This document shows, piece by piece, positions 36,827-48,178 of a DNA stretch of 64,000 bases. Within the stretch, counting starts at the first letter, position 1. Each line of letters begins with the position of its first letter. The stretch is from assembly GCA_963575645.1 (NCBI GenBank), contig OY754468.1, forward strand, positions 11,036,001-11,100,000. Direction: 5' to 3'. Origin of the DNA: Xanthostigma xanthostigma. Its lineage: Eukaryota > Arthropoda > Insecta > Raphidioptera > Raphidiidae. Below the pieces are notes generated by a model, which searched no databases, was not told the origin of the DNA, and saw nothing but the letters and a program-made list of their open reading frames with translations. The position numbers and the translations under genes are program-made.

Positions 36827-36997
36827 CACTGTGGGCACTTGTCCAGGCACCAATGGTTGTCCGGGGGTCAGCCCCATTTGTTGCATAAGCGCATTCTTTA
36901 ACGCTAAATGATTACGGCCGTTAATTAGGAGTTGGTCTTTCAAATGCTGCGGCGGATGGAAGTATTTGCACGGTGGCGTTTCACGATTACACCGGCC
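36827..36997 (-). CDS. mbl: muscleblind exon: end of zinc finger 2 and linker (57 codons)
   Basis: Internal exon of the muscleblind/MBNL family of CCCH zinc-finger RNA-binding proteins, which control alternative splicing, RNA localisation and stability. On the minus strand a TTTGTTTCAG acceptor precedes GGC CGG TGT, and the exon ends GTG before GTAAGA. It is 171 nt long with phase 0 at both ends. The product starts [20 protein letters not shown]. Cys3, Cys10 and His14 are zinc ligands 2-4 of finger 2 (spacing C-x6-C-x3-H); the first ligand must be in the upstream exon. The following [20 protein letters not shown] block is strongly conserved in this family. The codons join without a break to the next exon (PTV then ATNPY). 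The upstream exon with the start codon and finger 1 was not found at higher coordinates. Family assignment is near certain; the exon ends rest on splice consensus and phase. Confidence 0.93.
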
Positions 36998-37272
36998 CTG
37001 AAACAAATCAGAAAAAGACACGTCAGTCAAATCTAGCATATAAATTAGTTTTCTTTTCGACCTGATTTAGGTTCATTTGTATACGCAACTAAAAATTTGA
37101 CTCAACTCTCTTCCAAGTGTCTATTTGACGTAAAACTTTGCAATCGGATGTAGTTTTTGTGACAATAGAAAATGTTTTGTCTATCATAATATCCACACCT
37201 GTTTGTAGACATATTAAATAAATAAATTAAACAAATAACAAGTCAAACAAATGAAAATAAAAAACATTTAAA

Positions 37273-37524
37273 TCTATACCACTTTATAACAATTGTTATA
37301 AAGTGGTAAGGTAAGTTTGGATGCAGGAGGTAATATCCGAAGCTAATCATTCGATTTCAAAAATTTCTTCACCAATATTTAGAATGGACCTTCAGGATGG
37401 ACATAGGCTGTATAATATCGCGTTAAAATTAAAGCGCTTTTCGTGGAGACCAATTTTGCAACGTAAGACGACGAAAAAACGGTGGCAATCTACAAATTCG
37501 GGAGAAGCCAGACCGGGCCGCTAG
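37273..37524 (+). mobile_element. short Helitron
   Basis: Starts TCTATACCAC after an A and ends CCGGGCCGCTAG before a T. Same family as 28100-28349, with an added small palindrome near the 5' end (CCACTTTATAACAATTG). Confidence 0.85.
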
Positions 37525-37569
37525 TATATTGTATAATATAACGCTCTAAAAAATAGAAAATCAATGTCT

Positions 37570-38215
37570 TTTTCTTCTATAACGTTTAGAAACATTACCT
37601 ATATTTCACTTATTTCATCGAGTGCTCTACGCTTCTAAACGTTATAGAAGATTAAAGATAAAATAAACGTCCTTCTTTTCTGTAACCCTAAAAAGCGTGG
37701 GGCACTCAGCTTATTTATATTCCATTTAATTCGGCGAGTGCCCCGCGCTTCTAAACGTTATAGAAGGTAAAAGTAAAATAAACGACTTTTCTTTCTATCA
37801 CGTTTGGAAGCACGACGCACTCGCTGAATTAAATGGAATATAAGTAAGCTGAGTGCACCATGCTTTTAAAGATTATAGAAAAAAATGACGTTCATTTTAT
37901 ATTTAATCTTCTATAACGTTTAGAATCCTTGGCCACTTACTTTAAATATATTTCATTTATTTCATCGAGTGCTCCGCGCTTCTAAGCGTTAAAGAAGATT
38001 AAACATAAATAAATAAACGTCAATGTATTAATTATTATTTTTGTTAATATATTTGTCTGAAAAATTGGTCGATAATTTTATTTATTTAAGATTTCTAATC
38101 AGACGTTAATCAAAGATTTGATTAAAGATAAAATTAAAAGCATGAGGTACTCAACTTACTTATATTCGATTTGATTCATCGAGTGCCCCACGCTTTAAAA
38201 ACGTTATAGAAGGGA
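37570..38215. repeat. array of four to five palindromic hairpin units
   Basis: Each unit of about 75-100 bp folds back: outer arms CTTCTATAACGTTTAGAAGC and inverse, inner arms GCACTC/GAGTGC around an AT-rich loop. Units lie near 37575-37650, 37673-37770, 37785-37880, 37905-37998 and (right half only) 38143-38212. Confidence 0.85.
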
Positions 38216-38710
38216 AAGATTGTCTACTGTTTATCGTTGCCGAACGTTCTAGTATCATTCGCGTTTAGTTTCATTATCGATTTTTACTATGCAGAACATA
38301 AAAGTTGACTTTTTCAATCTTCATCTTAATGTGAATCATAACGACAGGCAATAACCACAGCCTTACATATTATAACCGTACAGCTCGGTTATCTCGATCG
38401 ATGATATCATTAGCTCCGGTTCAGAATGGCGGTTCGTTCCGTCAACAGGGTCGACCATATGTGCGCGCACAGAAGTTATATGGACAAACTGCTATTCTTT
38501 TTTAACTTCGCACCTTGCAGTTGGATTTAGTCCGAAATCTTTTTTCCGGACATTGTTGTCTGGTCAAAATAGACGAAAAAAATAGTGGTAGGTTTACAAT
38601 AATTCGCATAGAGCTGAAAGTTGGTACAGGTCTTAGGTACACTATTACAAATGAAATATCAAAACTCCCCACCGATCTTACATCTGCTAAAAACAGTTTC
38701 AACGGTTTCA

Positions 38711-39132
38711 CCGTACGGAGTTATCTTTGCTGAGTCATTTATTGTTGAATGACACACTGTAAGTGTAAAAGTACTAAGCTTACAGTGACTTAAACCATTC
38801 ACATTGACGTCGTTGACAAAGATATAATATTGGAACAATAAACATTCTTATTGTTAAGCTTTTATTACACTTTATAGTTTATCCGAAATGCGAATAATAT
38901 AAGAACAGAATCATATTAAAATGGGCTCAGAGCTGAGTGTGTATTGTGCTGTGCAATGCTACGTGACTCCTGAGCATGCATGATGACAGTTCACACCTGT
39001 GCAGTCTGTACTCTTGTGTAGTGCGTACTGTCTTGTGTCGTTCCTTTGAACGACTCGCTCTGAGCGACTCTTTTTAGTGAGCGGAGCGCACGGAGCCTGC
39101 TCCCAATAAAGAGTCATGTGGACACATCACTA
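38711..39132 (-). mobile_element. hAT element, truncated
   Basis: Reverse-complement match to 57024-57425. The right end GACACATCACTA is intact; the other end is missing. Confidence 0.8.
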
Positions 39133-39372
39133 TAGTACGAATCGATACTCGTCGTCGATATCAGCCAGGAAAAGGAACACTTGACATGCGGTATTATTGC
39201 AGTTATGAATGCACCATTAAACTGAAATCAGTGGCATAATGTTTCGATCCCAGTTAAATAACCCCGCTCAAACTGTTATTTTGACGATTTGCGGTACGAA
39301 ATCATTGAGGTATTAAGTGCTGACAATATGATATTATAGGGTAAGAGCGCCACTAATAAGCTATTTTGACTC

Positions 39373-39660
39373 TTATTTTACCATTCCAACACCCAAAAGT
39401 GTCTGTTAATCTGCTTGTCTGTGAGCACCATACAGGTCAAACGGATAAGTGGATTGAAACCAAATTTTGGGCGGATGTTCGGCATGCAAATATGAAGAGC
39501 CCTATTGTTTTTGGGGAAAATCGGCGCATGTGCAGAAGAGATATATGCTATGACGTTGTTTTTTTTTATATAATAATGGTATACTTTTATTATTCTATTT
39601 ATTTTTTCAAGAAAGTTTCCTTAAAAAGGTTTTTTGTGAACTTTATAGTTTCGGAAATAT
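39373..39660 (+). repeat. dispersed repeat D
   Basis: Shares ATTTTACCATTCCAAC, GGATTGAAACCAAATTTTGG and TTTTTGGGGAAAATCGGCGC with 41598-41900 and 42548-42920. Non-coding. Confidence 0.75.
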
Positions 39661-40631
39661 TATGAAAATAAAAAAAAATCAGCTGTTCTCTTGCTTTGAT
39701 TAATTTTTACATGACGTGGAACATATTATGTAGGTAACCATGGCAACGAATAGCAAATATCATATTGAATACTGGCCATTACCCGCGCCACCGCACGCGA
39801 TATATCAGAAATTTAATTTTCTTTATTATACATACTATATCAAATGACAATATTTTTGAAGTTGGAATAGTCCCGTCGCCCAAATGGCTGGATTTTTTTA
39901 ATCATTCTACACCGCTAGCCTTTAATTATGTGCGCGATTGTATTGTGTGTCGGCAGATTATGTAATATCAGCGGAGTTTGTGTGCAGAGATAGAGAGAGA
40001 GAGAGATGCGGAGGCAGCCGAGCCCGGTATAGAGTTAACGATTATGTTTATTGCTCAACACAATATGTAATTAACAGCAAGACGCTCATTATTGTAACAA
40101 ACTATTAGCACGAGGCCAACACATAACTAGTTCGCAATCCCTGAGCTTCAACATAGATATCACGACGGAATCCGTTAATATTTCTGATCGCGGGTGCCTA
40201 AATATCGGATTACTAGCCGTTACCCGCGGCTTTGCACGCGATTGAGACGAAACACGGATGCATTCCCATTATTTGGCGTAGTTACTCCTTTCACGACGTA
40301 GACCACCCTAATAAATTTCAAAATTGATGACATTCACGCGATCAACGTCCTGACAAACCTTGAAAATTACACCCATGTTGATTTTTAGACTATTTACCTC
40401 TTTTCACCTTTGAAGGGGTTGTTTCTGAAAAAACACGAAACACGCAAATTTTTCGATGTGTCCCCGAAAAATCTGCAATAGCCGAGCATACGTTGATTCA
40501 AGACAACCAAAAAATCCTCTTTGAAGAAACCAAAGTTATAAACAGAACATCGAGTTATTACCCGCGCATATATAGAGAGGCACACAAACACACAAATAAT
40601 TTCAACCGCAAAGATGAAGCTTTGAATCTAA
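39661..40631. other. intergenic or intronic stretch with repeat scraps
   Basis: Contains a short GA tract near 39990 and TACTAGCCGTTACCCGCGGC near 40212, a motif common at insect Helitron-type ends. No gene recognised. Confidence 0.4.
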
Positions 40632-41003
40632 TAGTTTAAGCTCCCATGACACAAAAAGTTACCCCAAAGAACACCTCAAAATTATAAAGTGAAAATGGCT
40701 GAAAAACATGTCAGAAACACGTTACGCCCGCCAGACAAGTAAAAATTTGTTAATTGTTATTTTTTATGAATTTTTAAAAATTAAAAAAAAAAATGATTTT
40801 ACTTTCCAAAACACCTGCTTGAAATTTATACAATTTGTAGTAAATAATGCACCATTTTTGAAAAAATTGGTCTGGCTGACAATTTTTGTTAATAAGCTAG
40901 CCAGACTTCATTTGTTATAAACTATTTTTTTTATGAAAATACATTTCATAACACCTCCTTGAATTTTTTTTTAAATAAAGTTTAAGATCTCTTCTATCTA
41001 ATA

Positions 41004-43609
41004 CAACTGGTCTGGCTGACAATTTTTGTTAATAAATTGGTCAGACTTCATTTGTTATAAAATTTTTGACGTGATAACGTCTTATAAATTGATGAATCAC
41101 CAATATTATAAATTGATAAAACACCGACTGCATGCACGAAAAAGTGTAACGTAACGTTCCTAACGTTCCTAACGCGTAACGTTCCGCCTGACCCTGTGCG
41201 TGCTTTTTGCTAATTTCTCGCTCAATTTAAATCAGATCGGTTTGAAACCAGTCTTAAACGAAAGAGGAGAACATTTTACATAGATTTCGTATAACAGAAT
41301 TTGCCTTAACAGTTTTTTTATACAAATTTATATAGAAAAATAGCTGTATAAATGCAATGTTGTCTAATGCATGGCGCGCGCGCGACGCGGTCGGTCGTCT
41401 TTGTTTGCCGTACATGGAAATTAGAAAATAACGTATGTCTTGTCTTAACATGAAAACGGCTGCATTTCTAATGTTTAATTCAATTTTTTGACATTAGTAT
41501 TTTCTGAAATGCAACGCCTTCTAAGTTACCTATTGGAATAACTAATTATTATTAGAACATAATAGTTTGACAGTATCAAACGTCACTTTTGACATTTCTT
41601 ATCATTCCGACACCAAGGATAAGCGGATTGAAACCAAATTTTGGGAGGATGTTTGATATGCAAATATGAAGTGGCCTATTGTTTTTGGGGAACATCGGCG
41701 CATGCGTAAAAGAATATATCTCTTATAATGATGTTTTATATAATAATAATATCTATAGTTTTTAAAACGGTTTTTACTCTATCTATTTTTACTAGAAATT
41801 TTTGTAAATTTTTTGGGGAAAATCGGCGCATGCGCAAAAGAGATACATGCCATAGTTGTTTTTTATATAATAATAGTGTACTTTTTATAGTGTTTTATTA
41901 TTCTACTTAATAAAATTTACCTAAATTTGAAGAGAAAGATGTAATACCATAGATTCGAATTATTATATAAATTTAGGTTATGTATTACGGAATACGTTAT
42001 CACGTAAAACTATCGTCCGTAAACCGACTTTACAGACAACCAATTTTTTTTAACTTTCTTTCTTTCGTATTTATTTTAAGTCTCAAAGATTAGCTGTCAT
42101 AATATTTATAAAACAATTGTTTCACTGTTTATAATATAAAATTCCAAAACCTACTTACAATATTTAAGTATTTTCATACGTCAAAAAATTGATTTTTATA
42201 ATGATAAAATTTGTAAGAAAACGATTTTTTCGAGAGATGAGACCTAGCTAAATCGATTTTTTGCCCCCCAAAATCCCTTTTCAGTAAATTTCATCCAAAT
42301 CGTTAGGGCCGTTTTCGAGAAAAGCACGTACAGGGTCAGGCGGAACGTTACGCGTTACGAACGTTAGGAACGTTACGTTAGGAACGTTACACTTTTTCGT
42401 GCATGCAGCCGGTGTTTTATCAATTTATTAGATTGGTGATTCATCAATTTATAAGACGTTATCACGTCAAAAATAGAGTTTAAAAAAAAAACTAAAAAAC
42501 ACACTTCAAAATTAAATATAAAGGTTTTAATCAACACTCGATATATTTTGATTTTACCATTCCAACTCACAAGTGGGGAATGGTACTAGTTTATATCAAA
42601 AATCACTTTTCATAGTTTTACAATATCTTTTCGTTTTGACGTCCCCCGAATAAAAAAAAACATATTTTTAGGAAAAACTCTGTGCGTCTGTTGAACGGAT
42701 AAACGGATTGAATCTAAATTTTGGGAGGATGTTTGGTATGCAAACATAAAGAGTCCTATTGTTTTTGGGGAAAATCGGCGCATGCGCCGAAGAGATATAT
42801 GCTATAACGGTGTTTTTTATATAATAATGGTATACTTTTCATGACGGCTTATTATTCTATTTATTTTTTCTAGAAGGTTTCATTAAACAATTTTTTTCTA
42901 AACTTTATAGTTTTTTTGTTTAAGAAGTCTGTCATAGTAAAAAACATTTTTTCGCTGACAGACCAATTTTTATGCATAAAATAGATGTCAAACCTTCGTT
43001 CAGAAAAAAATAAGGTGGTGTTTTGACACGGCCCTTGTAAAAGCTAATTTGTTTATAAAAATAACGCTGTCACGGCGCTTTAAAATTGAATCTGGCATGG
43101 TAAAAAACAATATTTTGATGAAAAATGTATTAAAGTATATAAAAGGAACCGTATTAATTTAGAATAAAAAAATTTTTTTTTTCTAGTTAGCAACGATTAT
43201 ACCATATTTTTTCATTAAATGCGACCTCATTTTTTAATGAAAGAATACCTATGGTATAATCGTTGCTAATTAGGAAAAAATTTTTTTTTTTATTCTAAAT
43301 GAATACGGTAGATTCCTTTTATATACTTTAATACATTTGTCATCAAAATATTGTTTTTTACCATGCCAGATTCAATTTTTAAGCGCCGTGACAGCGTTTT
43401 TATTATAAACAAATTAGCTTTTACAAGGGCCGTGTCAAAAAACCACCTTAATTTTTTGCTGAAAGAAGGTTTGACATCTATTATATGCATAAAAATTGGT
43501 CTGTCAGCGAAAAAATGTTTTTTACTATGACAGACTTCATAAACAAAAAATTTTATAACAAATTAAGTCTAACCAATTTATTAACAAAAATTGTCAGCCA
43601 GACTAGTTG
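41004..43609. mobile_element. TE2: TA-flanked element inserted in the left arm of TE1
   Basis: Ends CAACTGGTCTGGCTGACAAT and inverse ATTGTCAGCCAGACTAGTTG, TA on both sides (41002-41003, 43610-43611). The uninterrupted right arm of TE1 (CTATCTAATATTGTCC, inverse near 47810) reveals the empty site. The core 42911-43550 is a 640-bp palindrome. TE3 and two copies of repeat D lie inside. Confidence 0.8.
41068..42468. mobile_element. TE3: element with GACGTGATAACGTC ends inside TE2
   Basis: Arms of about 140 bp from GACGTGATAACGTCTTATAA, including ACGTTCCTAACGTTCC tandem words and CGCCTGACCCTGT, repeated inverted at 42335-42468. Confidence 0.75.
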
Positions 43610-44486
43610 TAGTCCAGTCGGTGGAGACAATTTTAAACCAAAAGCTCCAGAAATTCGCAAACAGACTCAAATTTTTTTTATGAGTAGTTTAAAGTGTACT
43701 GATTGAAATAGAAAAAAGTTCATTCGTCTATCGATTTCCCTAAGTCAAAAAAAAAAATTGAAAAATTTTTATTTTCAAAATTCTTGAATATTTTAAGCTT
43801 GGATAAAGATAGAGATAAATAAAAAATACTGCCTTGTAGGGGCCGTTTTTTTCTGTAAAAAAGATATCTTGTACTTTTTTCGTCAGAGCTATAGTTTACC
43901 TGGAAAAAATTCGGAAAGTTAGTAAGTCATCTTGCGTCGGCAAACAAGCAAATAAATCACTTTGCAGAAGCAAGAATCATTAAATTTTACTAAAATGTTT
44001 ATAATACTATTTGTCTAGAAATGCATATTCTAAATATTCCAAATAAAAAATTTAAAAAAAAACTAAATGTTCAAAAAAGAATTCCAAAATTTGCAAAAAA
44101 TTTTCGGAAAATAAAATTTTTTTGTTTTTGGCGTCGGAACCAATTTTTTTAGGTTTTGGGACAATTCTAAAGAAAAAAGGTCTCTTATGATTTTCCTATA
44201 AAATGCATTTTTGAGATATTGCATTTAGAAAGTTCGAAAAAATACGTTTTGGCCAACTTTCGAAATGAAATATCTCAAAAACGGCTCGTTTTAGAAAAAA
44301 GTTGATTAGAACATTTCTTGTTAAGAATAACCCAAAAAACCTAAAAAAAAAAAAATAATTTCGGGACGAAAAATACTATTTTCGAAAATTTTTTTCCGCA
44401 TCGAATTTTACCTGTTTTAATAAATAAAATTATCGACCAATTTTTCAGACAATATATTAACAAAAAAATATATAATTAATACATAA

Positions 44487-44517
44487 ACGTTTCAATCCGG
44501 ATTTGGACCTTCTTCAG
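44487..44517 (-). ncRNA. hammerhead-like core motif (copy d)
   Basis: CTGAAGA, A, hairpin GGTCC-AAATCC-GGATT (two G-U pairs), GAAACG. Confidence 0.45.
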
Positions 44518-45000
44518 AACTGATCTAAAAAAATCTTTCAAAATTATTAATAGCCCGGTCAAATTAGCATAAAAAATAGGGGTACCCTTGCATAAATTCA
44601 CAACAAGCTGAAAATTTACAGGCACGTAAGGGATACCACTCTAATGAAATCCTGAAAAGTCCCCATTGATCCCGTGTGTGCAAAAATTTTTATTCAAGGT
44701 CAAAGGTCACAAAAATGGGTTTTTTGTTTTTTTTAGTCAAACGGTTAGTTTTACGATAAAAATAGCTCAGACTAAAATTGTAAATCAGGTCATTAGCTAC
44801 TAAAATTGTCCTTATAATTTTTTCTCTAAGACCTACCATTTCTGAGAAAAAAGGCCATTCGAAAGTTAGCTGGAGCTGTATTCTCCATAAAATGCACAAT
44901 TTTTCACGACACCTATAAGGTAGTGTACGAGCTACGTTTTTTGTAACGAAGTTTCCCCGGAAAGCATACTCCACGATCTGTTTTAGTGGTAAATCAGGTC

Positions 45001-45621
45001 TTATTGAGCTTCTTCTGCTTCTTCATTTCTACTTCCATAATTATCTTCTTCTCCTTCTTTTTCCTCTGCATCCTCCTGAGTCGATGTAAATTGTTGTAGC
45101 AGCGATACATCATCTGTTTCGTCGTTGATGTTGGTATCTTCTTCTGTTGAAAGTTCGACGTTTGAACACGACTGGCCTTGACAACTGATGCATGTTGTTG
45201 AACAAAATAAGCCCACTTTTTTGCAGCTGCATTTTGAACTACACCCCTTCTTACAATTGCAAAAAATGGTGTTAAGGAGCTTCTCTGGTGCAGGCGGAAG
45301 TAGAGTATGGATTGGCTCCAGTACATTGTCAATTAGCTTCCAACCCCATTCTTCTGGATCCAGTGCATTGCCAAGCCACACTTGAACCTGGTAATACACT
45401 CGATAGAAATGTTGCTGAGCAGAAGCTGAGGTTGGAGGAAGACAATCTAATTGCACACGTTTTTTATTACGTGATCGTTTAGCAAAGGATAAGTAACGAT
45501 ACTTATCAATGCAGGTGATTTTTGCTGGAGCTCCATAGACTGAAAGAAGAAAGCGAATTCCGTGAACTATTAGAGTTTCTGGCGTAGAATTTAAATCTTC
45601 GAACACTTGGGCACATCTCAC
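45001..45621 (-). CDS. TE-borne protein with Tesmin/TSO1-like CXC cysteine cluster, 206 codons
   Basis: The only sizeable conserved-looking ORF in the window besides mbl. Residues about 60-110 contain LPPTSASAQQHFYRVYYQVQ followed by WLG and EEWGW. Residues 121-152 form the cysteine cluster (C121, C123, C127, C131, C133, C140, C144, C147, C152), with CNCKKGCSSKCSCKKVGLFC at its core. The tail from about 158 is acidic (Glu/Asp). CXC domains of Tesmin/TSO1 type bind DNA in other proteins. From memory, this combined module recurs in many predicted insect proteins of TE origin, function unknown. The listed start is a GTG; the frame stays open upstream (LFEKQDLV) to about 45640, where a candidate acceptor AACAG precedes GATTTAGTG, so this is probably a 3' exon rather than a whole gene. 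No frameshift seen. Confidence 0.7.
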   Translation of the reverse strand: MRCAQVFEDLNSTPETLIVHGIRFLLSVYGAPAKITCIDKYRYLSFAKRSRNKKRVQLDCLPPTSASAQQHFYRVYYQVQVWLGNALDPEEWGWKLIDNVLEPIHTLLPPAPEKLLNTIFCNCKKGCSSKCSCKKVGLFCSTTCISCQGQSCSNVELSTEEDTNINDETDDVSLLQQFTSTQEDAEEKEGEEDNYGSRNEEAEEAQ

Positions 45622-45629
45622 TAAATCCT

Positions 45630-46230
45630 GTTTTTCGAATAATCTAATAGAAAGAGCGCTAACCGAGGAAGACTTGTGTATAGAATTTGTAAATATTTTT
45701 TATAAATTTGTTGAACTACGGCGGTGTTTTGTTAAAGACTACATAGTAAAAAACAGAGTCGCTGTCTACATCTGTCTTTTTCTTCGCTTACTTCTTCTAA
45801 ACCACGTTCCGTATTTTGAAACGGTTTTCACTAATAGAAAGAGATGTAAACGAGAATGATTTGTGTATATAATTTGTAAATATTTTTCACAAAATGGTCT
45901 ATCTATATATATATTACATATATAGTTTAGCCATTATGTACAAAATAAAAAACTACAGAGGCAAAATGCGACTTTGTTTTATACTATGTAGTGACGTTGA
46001 TGATGGCAAATTATATACACAAACATTCCTCTTTTATCGCTTTTTCTATTAGTAAGAACCGTTTCAAAATCCGAAACGTAGTTTAGAAGAAGCAAGTGGA
46101 GAAAAAGCGAAAGGCAGAGAGCGACTCTGTTTTTTACTATGTAGTCTTTGACAAAACACCGTCGTAGCTCAGCCATTTTGTAAAAAATATTTACAAATTA
46201 TATACACAAACCTTCCTCGTTTATTATAAA
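45630..46230. repeat. ~185-bp repeat units inside the CXC element
   Basis: Inverted and direct copies of the units at 13039-14300 (shared TCTTTGACAAAACACCGTCG, AAACCTTCCTCGTTTAT, TTTCTATTA). The short ORFs starting MAELRRCF and VELRRCF come from these repeats. Confidence 0.8.
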
Positions 46231-48178
46231 TATATTAGTCACGCAAACTTAAAATTTTACTATATTACGCGTCCAGTAATGTTCAGAGACAGCGTAGTCA
46301 TGCATATTATGGAGAATACAGCTCCAGCCAACTTTCGAATGGCCTTTTTTCTCAGAAATGGTAGATCTTAGAGAAAAAATTATAAGGACAATTTTAGTAG
46401 CTAATGACCTGATTTACAATTTTAGTCTGAGCTATTTTTATCGTAAAACTAACCGTTTGACTAAAAAAAACAAAAAACCCATTTTTGTGACCTTTGACCT
46501 TGAATAAAAATTTTTGCACACACGGGATCAATGGGGACTTTTCAGGATTTCATTAGAGTGGTATCCCTTACGTGCCTGTAAATTTTCAGCTTGTTGTGAA
46601 TTTATGCAAGGCTCAATGTCTATTTTGACCGGGCTATAATGATTATCAAAATAATGAAAAAATAATAACAAACAATTTTTTATTAAGTAGTCATGGAAAA
46701 ATTGGTCGATAATTTTATTTATTGAAGAGTTCTAATCAGACGTTAATCAAAGATTTGTTTACCTGTTTTAATTTCCATTGTATTTTTTACCTAGATACTT
46801 TCTTATCTAGCCACATATCACATTCTATTCCTTGAGTATTTATCTTTGTAATGTAATAGTATGAAATTTTATATTCAACGATATAAAAAGATACAGACGA
46901 AAAACCAAAAAAATGTCTGTTTTCTCTTTATGGATGAAAAATCGTTAATATTAAAAAAAATTGAAAACTTAACAAATTTATACTTAGTGATTCTTAATAC
47001 ACTTAATTATACCTACGATTTAAAAAAATATACATTGAAATCCGTTTAGTTTTTATCGTGTTACAGAGGTTTAAAAATATTTTTTCCAGTGAATTCAAGG
47101 TTCCGAAAAAATTGAAAATAGTAACAAGGGCCGTATGTAATAACGAGATAAGATTTAAGGTCAGGAATTTTTATTTATGAAAAAGAACATCTAAAGAATA
47201 GTTTACCAGGTTCAAAAAAAATTTACGACTTTTCCTTATATTTAAAAAAATTATTGCAACGCTCGATTTTCGATTCAAATATATACCTATCTATACTTGC
47301 ATTTTAATACATGTTATTTTATTACAAAAAAAAAAAAAATTAACTACACCATTGAAAAGTTCAGATTTTCTACTTGAAGATAGGCTATTTGAATTTTTAT
47401 TTTATTACCCTATAAGTATGTAAAATATTATAATTCAATACGCCGGGCACGAAAAAGTAGGTTCTCGCATGGCTAGCCGAGCATCGTGCGCGTAAAATAG
47501 ATACATAGTTTATCGAATTTTTTGCGGGCAAACAATAAGCCGGACGAAAAAAGTATAAGATATCTTTTTTATAGAAAAAAACGTCTTCTATAACGTGGTA
47601 TTTATTTATTTCTTCCTATCTTTTTTACATTTCAAAATATCAAAGAATTTTGAAAATCAAAATGATTTTCAATTTTTTTTTTTTACTTTGGGAAATCGAT
47701 AGACGAATGAACTTTTTTTTATTTCAATCAGTACACTTTAAACTACTCATAAAAAAAATTCAGCCTGTTTGCGAATTTCTGGAGCTTTTTATCTCCACCG
47801 ACTGGACAATATTAGATAGAAGAGATCTTAAACTTTATTTAAAAAAAAATTCAAGGTGTTATGAAATGTATTTTCATAAAAAAAATAGTTTATAACAAAT
47901 GAAGTCTGGCTAGCTTATTAACAAAAATTGTCAGCCAGACCAATTTTTTCAAAAATGGTACATTATTTACTACAAATTGTATAAATTTCAAGCAGGTGTT
48001 TTGGAAAGTAAAATCATGTTTTTTTTTAAATTTCAAAAATTCATAAAAAATAACAATTAACAAATTTTTACTTGTCTGGCGGGCGTAACGTGTTTCTGAC
48101 ATGTTTTTCAGCCATTTTCACTTTATAATTTTGAGGTGTTCTTTGGGGTAACTTTTTGTGTCATGGGAGCTTAAACTA

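Larger units (their letters stand above)
44553..46634. mobile_element. DNA transposon with GCCCGGTCA ends carrying a CXC-domain ORF
   Basis: Ends GCCCGGTCAAATT and inverse TTTTGACCGGGC, TA on both sides. Arms of about 330 bp include ACAGGCACGTAAGGGATACC and TTCAAGGTCAAAGGTCAC. Between them are a 206-codon ORF and, at about 45630-46230, copies of the ~185-bp unit found in the palindromic element at 12.36 kb. Superfamily unresolved. Confidence 0.85.
44421..46757. mobile_element. PLE-like double-ended insertion hosting the CXC element
   Basis: Flanked by a 14-bp duplication TTTACCTGTTTTAA (44407-44420, 46758-46771). Both outer ends carry ATTGGTCGATAATTTTATTT pointing outward. The right end has about 34 extra bases with TAATCAGACGTTAATCAAAG. 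Other copies of this end lie near 38065, 59850, 59990 and 60280. The hammerhead-like core is at 44487-44517 (minus). Confidence 0.75.
40632..48178. mobile_element. outer palindromic DNA element (TE1) hosting nested insertions
   Basis: Ends TAGTTTAAGCTCCCATGACA and exact inverse. Left arm 40632-41003 continues at 43612-43930; right arm is about 47510-48178. The left arm is split by TE2, and the space between arms carries a PLE-like insertion that itself hosts the CXC element. No transposase recognised. Confidence 0.75.

Noticed and set aside
37500-38220. CRISPR array
   Set aside because: Hairpin units look array-like, but spacing and unit sequence vary, units are palindromic throughout, and the genome is animal.
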